Assembly: GCF_006711645.1 (NCBI RefSeq)
Contig: NZ_CP041247.1
Span: 3,224,001-3,288,000 of the forward strand
Source of the DNA: Klebsiella electrica
Lineage (GTDB): Bacteria; Pseudomonadota; Gammaproteobacteria; Enterobacterales; Enterobacteriaceae
DNA length: 64,000 nucleotides
Direction of reading: 5' to 3'
Shown here: positions 60,967 to 64,000 of the stretch, piece after piece
Numbering within the stretch: the stretch's first letter is position 1
How the letters are laid out: each line of letters starts with the position of its first letter
Notes under the pieces: model-generated
What the model saw: the letters and a program-made list of their open reading frames with translations, nothing else
Databases searched by the model: none
What the model was told of the DNA's origin: nothing
Program-made: the position numbers and the translations under genes

Positions 60967-61353
60967 ATGCCAAAGGATGCGATTTTCTATGCCACGCTCG
61001 AAGAAGCTATCGATGCGGCCCGCGAAGAGTTCCTGGTCAATAATCCGGATAGCGACGAGGAGAGTGCCAACATTGAGCAACTGAATATCCAAAAATACGT
61101 TCTGCAGGATGGCGATATCGCCTGGCAGGCCGAATTTTTTGCCGACGAAGATGAAGAAGGCGAATGCCTGCCGATATTAAGCGGCGAAGCGGCACAGAGC
61201 GTTTTTGACGGCGACTATGACGAGATAGAGCTGCGTCAGGAGTGGCTGGAAGAGAATACGCTGCATGAGTGGGACGAAGGAGAATTTCAGCTGGAGCCCT
61301 CTCTGGATACCGAAGAGGGGCAGACTGCCGCCGATGAGTGGGATGAACGCTGA
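60967..61353 (+). CDS. msyB: Acidic protein MsyB
   Basis: A 128-residue, extremely acidic cytoplasmic protein (many DE runs such as ADEDEEGE) known as a multicopy suppressor of secretion defects in E. coli. The start MPKDAIFYATLEEAIDAARE is conserved. AGGGGG stands before the ATG. Its stop touches the yceK stop on the other strand with no spacer, and no terminator lies between. Confidence 0.94.
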   Translation: MPKDAIFYATLEEAIDAAREEFLVNNPDSDEESANIEQLNIQKYVLQDGDIAWQAEFFADEDEEGECLPILSGEAAQSVFDGDYDEIELRQEWLEENTLHEWDEGEFQLEPSLDTEEGQTAADEWDER

Positions 61354-61581
61354 TTAGTTGTACGGACCGTGGCTGGCATCAAGCGGCAGCAGCAACGTAT
61401 CGAACACCAGCGAAAAAGGCAGATCGAGAATGGTGATGTAGCGCCATGATGAGTCGCGCACATCCCACTGCACGCCGGGGTAATACTGATTGCCATGCCC
61501 CTGCCCCGGCACCGTGCGGCTAATAATACTGCCGCAGCCGCTGAGCAGCAGCGCCATGGCGATAACCCATAAAATTCTCAT
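61354..61581 (-). CDS. yceK: YceK lipoprotein
   Basis: A 75-residue predicted lipoprotein (DUF1375). Seen: a signal peptide with lipobox LSGC-G, then RTVPGQGHGNQYYPGVQWDV and ILDLPFSLVFDTLLLPLD, as in E. coli YceK. It is convergent with msyB and lies downstream of opgH on the same strand, after a palindromic terminator. Function unknown. Confidence 0.92.
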   Translation of the reverse strand: MRILWVIAMALLLSGCGSIISRTVPGQGHGNQYYPGVQWDVRDSSWRYITILDLPFSLVFDTLLLPLDASHGPYN

Positions 61582-61602
61582 CAGCGACCTCCCTTCTCAG
61601 AT

Positions 61603-61630
61603 AAAAAAATACCGGCAATATTGCCGGTAT
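61603..61630 (-). terminator. Terminator of opgH
   Basis: ATACCGGCAAT and ATTGCCGGTAT form a perfect palindrome (61609-61630). The minus strand continues TTTTTTAT. It lies 17 bp past the opgH stop. Confidence 0.8.
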
Positions 61631-61647
61631 TTTCCTTCACAGACGGC

Positions 61648-64000
61648 TTATTTCGTTTTCAACGCCAGCGGGTTAAGCGTCACCTGCTGATAGGCGTTCA
61701 CCCACGAAGAGTATTTCTCCGGCGCGGCCCACACGCGGTAGTGCAAACGTGCCAAGGTGACCGGGTCGCTCAACAGCACCAGACGACGGTCGCGATTGAG
61801 TTTGTCGGGCGTCTCGTTCAGCGCTTGTTCAACGTGACGTTCGCGGGCGATATCCAGAATGTGGCCATGACGGTGACGTGCGGTTGCCATTGCCGTCGCC
61901 AGCGCGTTGAAGGACGGGTTAAACACGGCGTGCATAAAACCATTGTCCAGGGAACGCTGACGGTTCAGGGTCAGATACGCATCGGTATCCTTCAGTACCT
62001 GCGGCGGGGAGTACTCTTCCGGGATCAGGAACAGCTTCCAGCGTTTGGTACGCAGACCGACGGTGGCCCGACTGGAAATCACCGACACGAACGGCGACAG
62101 GATCAGCGAGACAACGATCGGCGCCAGCCAGAACAGGAAACGCAGATCCAGCCACGCCATACCGACCGCCCACACCAGACCCAGCAGCAGCTGCGAGCCA
62201 TGGCGCATAAAGGCTTCACCCCACGGGGTGGAGTCATCATCACGCTGCGGAGAGTTCCACACCACTTCCCAACCGAGGAACGCGCTGACCACAAACACGG
62301 TGTGGAACAGCATACGCACCGGCGCCAGCAGTACCGAGAACAGCACTTCCAGCAGCAAAGAGAGCGTGACGCGAATAAAGCCGCCGTACTCTTTTGAGCC
62401 TTTGCACCACACCAGAATAATGCTCAGCAATTTCGGCAGGAACAGCAGTACCATCGTCGAGGCGAACAGCGCAATCGCCAGCTCAGGACGCCACTGCGGC
62501 CATACCGGGAACAGCTGCCGCGGCTGCAGGAAGTACTGCGGCTCAGTCAGCGCATGTACCACCTGTAGCGCGGTCGACAGGGCGAGGAACATGAACCATA
62601 GCGGCGCCGACAGGTAGGACATAACGCCGGTCAGGAACACCGCACGGTGTACCGGGTGCATACCTTTAACCAGGAACAGACGGAAGTTCATCAGGTTACC
62701 GTGGCACCAGCGGCGGTCACGCTTGAGTTCATCCAGCAAGTTCGGCGGCAATTCTTCATAAGAGCCCGGCAGATCGTAGGCAATCCACACGCCCCAACCG
62801 GCACGACGCATTAGCGCCGCTTCCACGAAGTCGTGCGACAGAATCGACCCGGCAAACGACCCTTCTCCCGGTAGCGGCGCCAGCGCACAATGTTCGATAA
62901 ACGGCTTCACGCGGATAATGGCGTTGTGACCCCAGTAGTGCGATTCGCCAAGCTGCCAGAAGTGCAGACCGGCGGTGAACAGCGGACCGTAAACGCGGGT
63001 CGCAAACTGCTGACAGCGGGCATACAGAGTGTCCATGCCCGAAGCGCGCGGCGACGACTGGATGATCCCGGCATTCGGGTTCGCTTCCATCAGACGCACC
63101 AGCCCGGTCAGACATTCGCCGGTCATCACCGAGTCAGCATCCAGCACCACCATGTAGCTGTACTGGCTGCCCCAGCGACGGCAGAAGTCATCGATGTTAC
63201 CGCTTTTACGCTTCACACGACGGCGACGACGACGGTAGAAAATCTGTCCCTCGCCCTGCACTTCCGCAATCAGCTCCATCCACGCTTTCTGCTCGGCGAC
63301 GCAAATATCCGGATTGTAGCTGTCACTCAGGATATACACGTCGAAGTGCTGCTGTTGCCCTGTCGCCTTCACCGACTCCCAGGTGGCACGCAGGCCGGCG
63401 AATACGCGATCGACGTCTTCGTTGCAGATAGGCATAATCAGCGCCGTAAGGTGTTCCGGGTTCAGCGGTTCGTTGCCGATGGTCGAGGCGGAGATACTGT
63501 ACTTATCGCGCCCCATCAGCAGCTGCAGGAAGCCCATCAGCGCGGTCCAGAAACCGGCGGAAACCCAACAGAACAGAATCGCGAACAGGATCAGGATCCC
63601 GGTTTGCAGCACGTATGGCAGCAGCTGCATGAAGGAAATCCACAGATTCTGCCCGACCATGTCAGCCGGATTGATGAGCGCCCACCCCTGATACGGCAGG
63701 ATGGTTTTCATATACCAGGTTGCGACAACGGTCTGCGCCAGCGTCAGCAGCAGCAGGATGTAACGACGGATAGTCCCGACGGTACGCCACTTCTGCTCGC
63801 TCTCCTGCTCTTCCTTGGTCAGGCGAGAGAGATAGCGCGGGGTCACGTCACGTCCGCGTAACCGATCCCAGAAACGCCCAACCGGGTTGGTGCGCCACGG
63901 GTCCGGGAACATTGAGGAGCGTTTTGCTTTCGGCATTGCGTTGAGCTGAGTACGCCCTTCATCATCTTTTATCAGCTGGTGACCGGCCAGAGAGTCTGGC
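61648..64000 (-). CDS. opgH: Glucans biosynthesis glucosyltransferase H, 5' end outside the window
   Basis: The last 784 or so codons of the inner-membrane glucosyltransferase that builds osmoregulated periplasmic glucans. The same frame stays open from 63936 to the right edge and encodes [19 protein letters not shown], family sequence upstream of the internal Met, so the gene is cut by the window rather than starting at 63936. Seen: GT2 motifs [14 protein letters not shown] region, [10 protein letters not shown] and RDRRWCHGN, with about eight membrane segments. opgG is expected beyond the edge. Confidence 0.96.
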   Translation of the reverse strand, partial: PDSLAGHQLIKDDEGRTQLNAMPKAKRSSMFPDPWRTNPVGRFWDRLRGRDVTPRYLSRLTKEEQESEQKWRTVGTIRRYILLLLTLAQTVVATWYMKTILPYQGWALINPADMVGQNLWISFMQLLPYVLQTGILILFAILFCWVSAGFWTALMGFLQLLMGRDKYSISASTIGNEPLNPEHLTALIMPICNEDVDRVFAGLRATWESVKATGQQQHFDVYILSDSYNPDICVAEQKAWMELIAEVQGEGQIFYRRRRRRVKRKSGNIDDFCRRWGSQYSYMVVLDADSVMTGECLTGLVRLMEANPNAGIIQSSPRASGMDTLYARCQQFATRVYGPLFTAGLHFWQLGESHYWGHNAIIRVKPFIEHCALAPLPGEGSFAGSILSHDFVEAALMRRAGWGVWIAYDLPGSYEELPPNLLDELKRDRRWCHGNLMNFRLFLVKGMHPVHRAVFLTGVMSYLSAPLWFMFLALSTALQVVHALTEPQYFLQPRQLFPVWPQWRPELAIALFASTMVLLFLPKLLSIILVWCKGSKEYGGFIRVTLSLLLEVLFSVLLAPVRMLFHTVFVVSAFLGWEVVWNSPQRDDDSTPWGEAFMRHGSQLLLGLVWAVGMAWLDLRFLFWLAPIVVSLILSPFVSVISSRATVGLRTKRWKLFLIPEEYSPPQVLKDTDAYLTLNRQRSLDNGFMHAVFNPSFNALATAMATARHRHGHILDIARERHVEQALNETPDKLNRDRRLVLLSDPVTLARLHYRVWAAPEKYSSWVNAYQQVTLNPLALKTK

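Overview
The window is a contiguous piece of an enterobacterial chromosome. Nearly every gene has a close Escherichia coli counterpart in the same order (E. coli opgH to cobB), so the backbone is core and vertically inherited. Several features point to Klebsiella or a close non-motile relative. The flagellar flg cluster that lies between rne and murJ in E. coli is absent. A chromosomal aerobactin-receptor homologue (iutA) sits between comR and ycfJ without synthesis genes. ycfT, fhuE, grxB and yceI/yceJ are missing from their E. coli positions. ERIC and REP repeats are present. I saw no rRNA, tRNA, CRISPR array, insertion sequence, integrase or prophage gene.

Layout. 1-6.3 kb is an accessory sugar-acid catabolic locus: a divergent pair of units around a shared control region (about 4258-4502). 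Leftward lie a PdxA2-type dehydrogenase, a kinase of the DUF1537/four-carbon acid sugar family carrying a sorbitol-type PTS EIIB domain at its N-terminus, a KdgT-family permease and a sorbitol-type PTS EIIA. Rightward lie a second triosephosphate isomerase and a SorC/DeoR-type sugar-phosphate-sensing regulator. From family knowledge, a C4 (or related) acid sugar would be imported by the permease, 4-phosphorylated, then oxidised and decarboxylated to dihydroxyacetone phosphate, which the isomerase feeds into glycolysis. The PTS relay that ends on a kinase, with no EIIC in view, is the most unusual thing in the window.

6.4-16.7 kb: cobB, nagK, lolCDE (lipoprotein release), mfd (transcription-coupled repair) and ldtC. 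16.7-26.7 kb: bhsA/comR, iutA with a Fur box, ycfJ, ndh with an FNR box, ycfP, nagZ, thiK, lpoB, ycfL and hinT. 27-33 kb: ptsG with its SgrS, Mlc and CRP sites, then ycfH, holB, tmk, mltG and pabC. 33-41.5 kb: the fatty-acid and ribosome cluster fabF, acpP, fabG, fabD, fabH, plsX, rpmF and yceD, then yceF and rluC. 41.4-45.5 kb: rne with its long leader. 45.5-47.8 kb: a LysR regulator and divergent MFS transporter where E. coli has flagellar genes. 47.8-64 kb: murJ, mviM, yceH, rimJ, mdtH, yceB, pyrC, dinI, bssS, solA, yceO, trhO, lpxL, mdtG, msyB, yceK and the 3' part of opgH, which runs off the right edge.

Several starts were corrected inward from the longest reading frame, using Shine-Dalgarno position and remembered E. 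coli protein starts; ycfJ and nagZ use GTG. Three genes are too short for a 60-residue cut-off: rpmF, yceO and a 25-codon candidate microprotein after rluC. E. coli comparisons are from memory, not from a database search.
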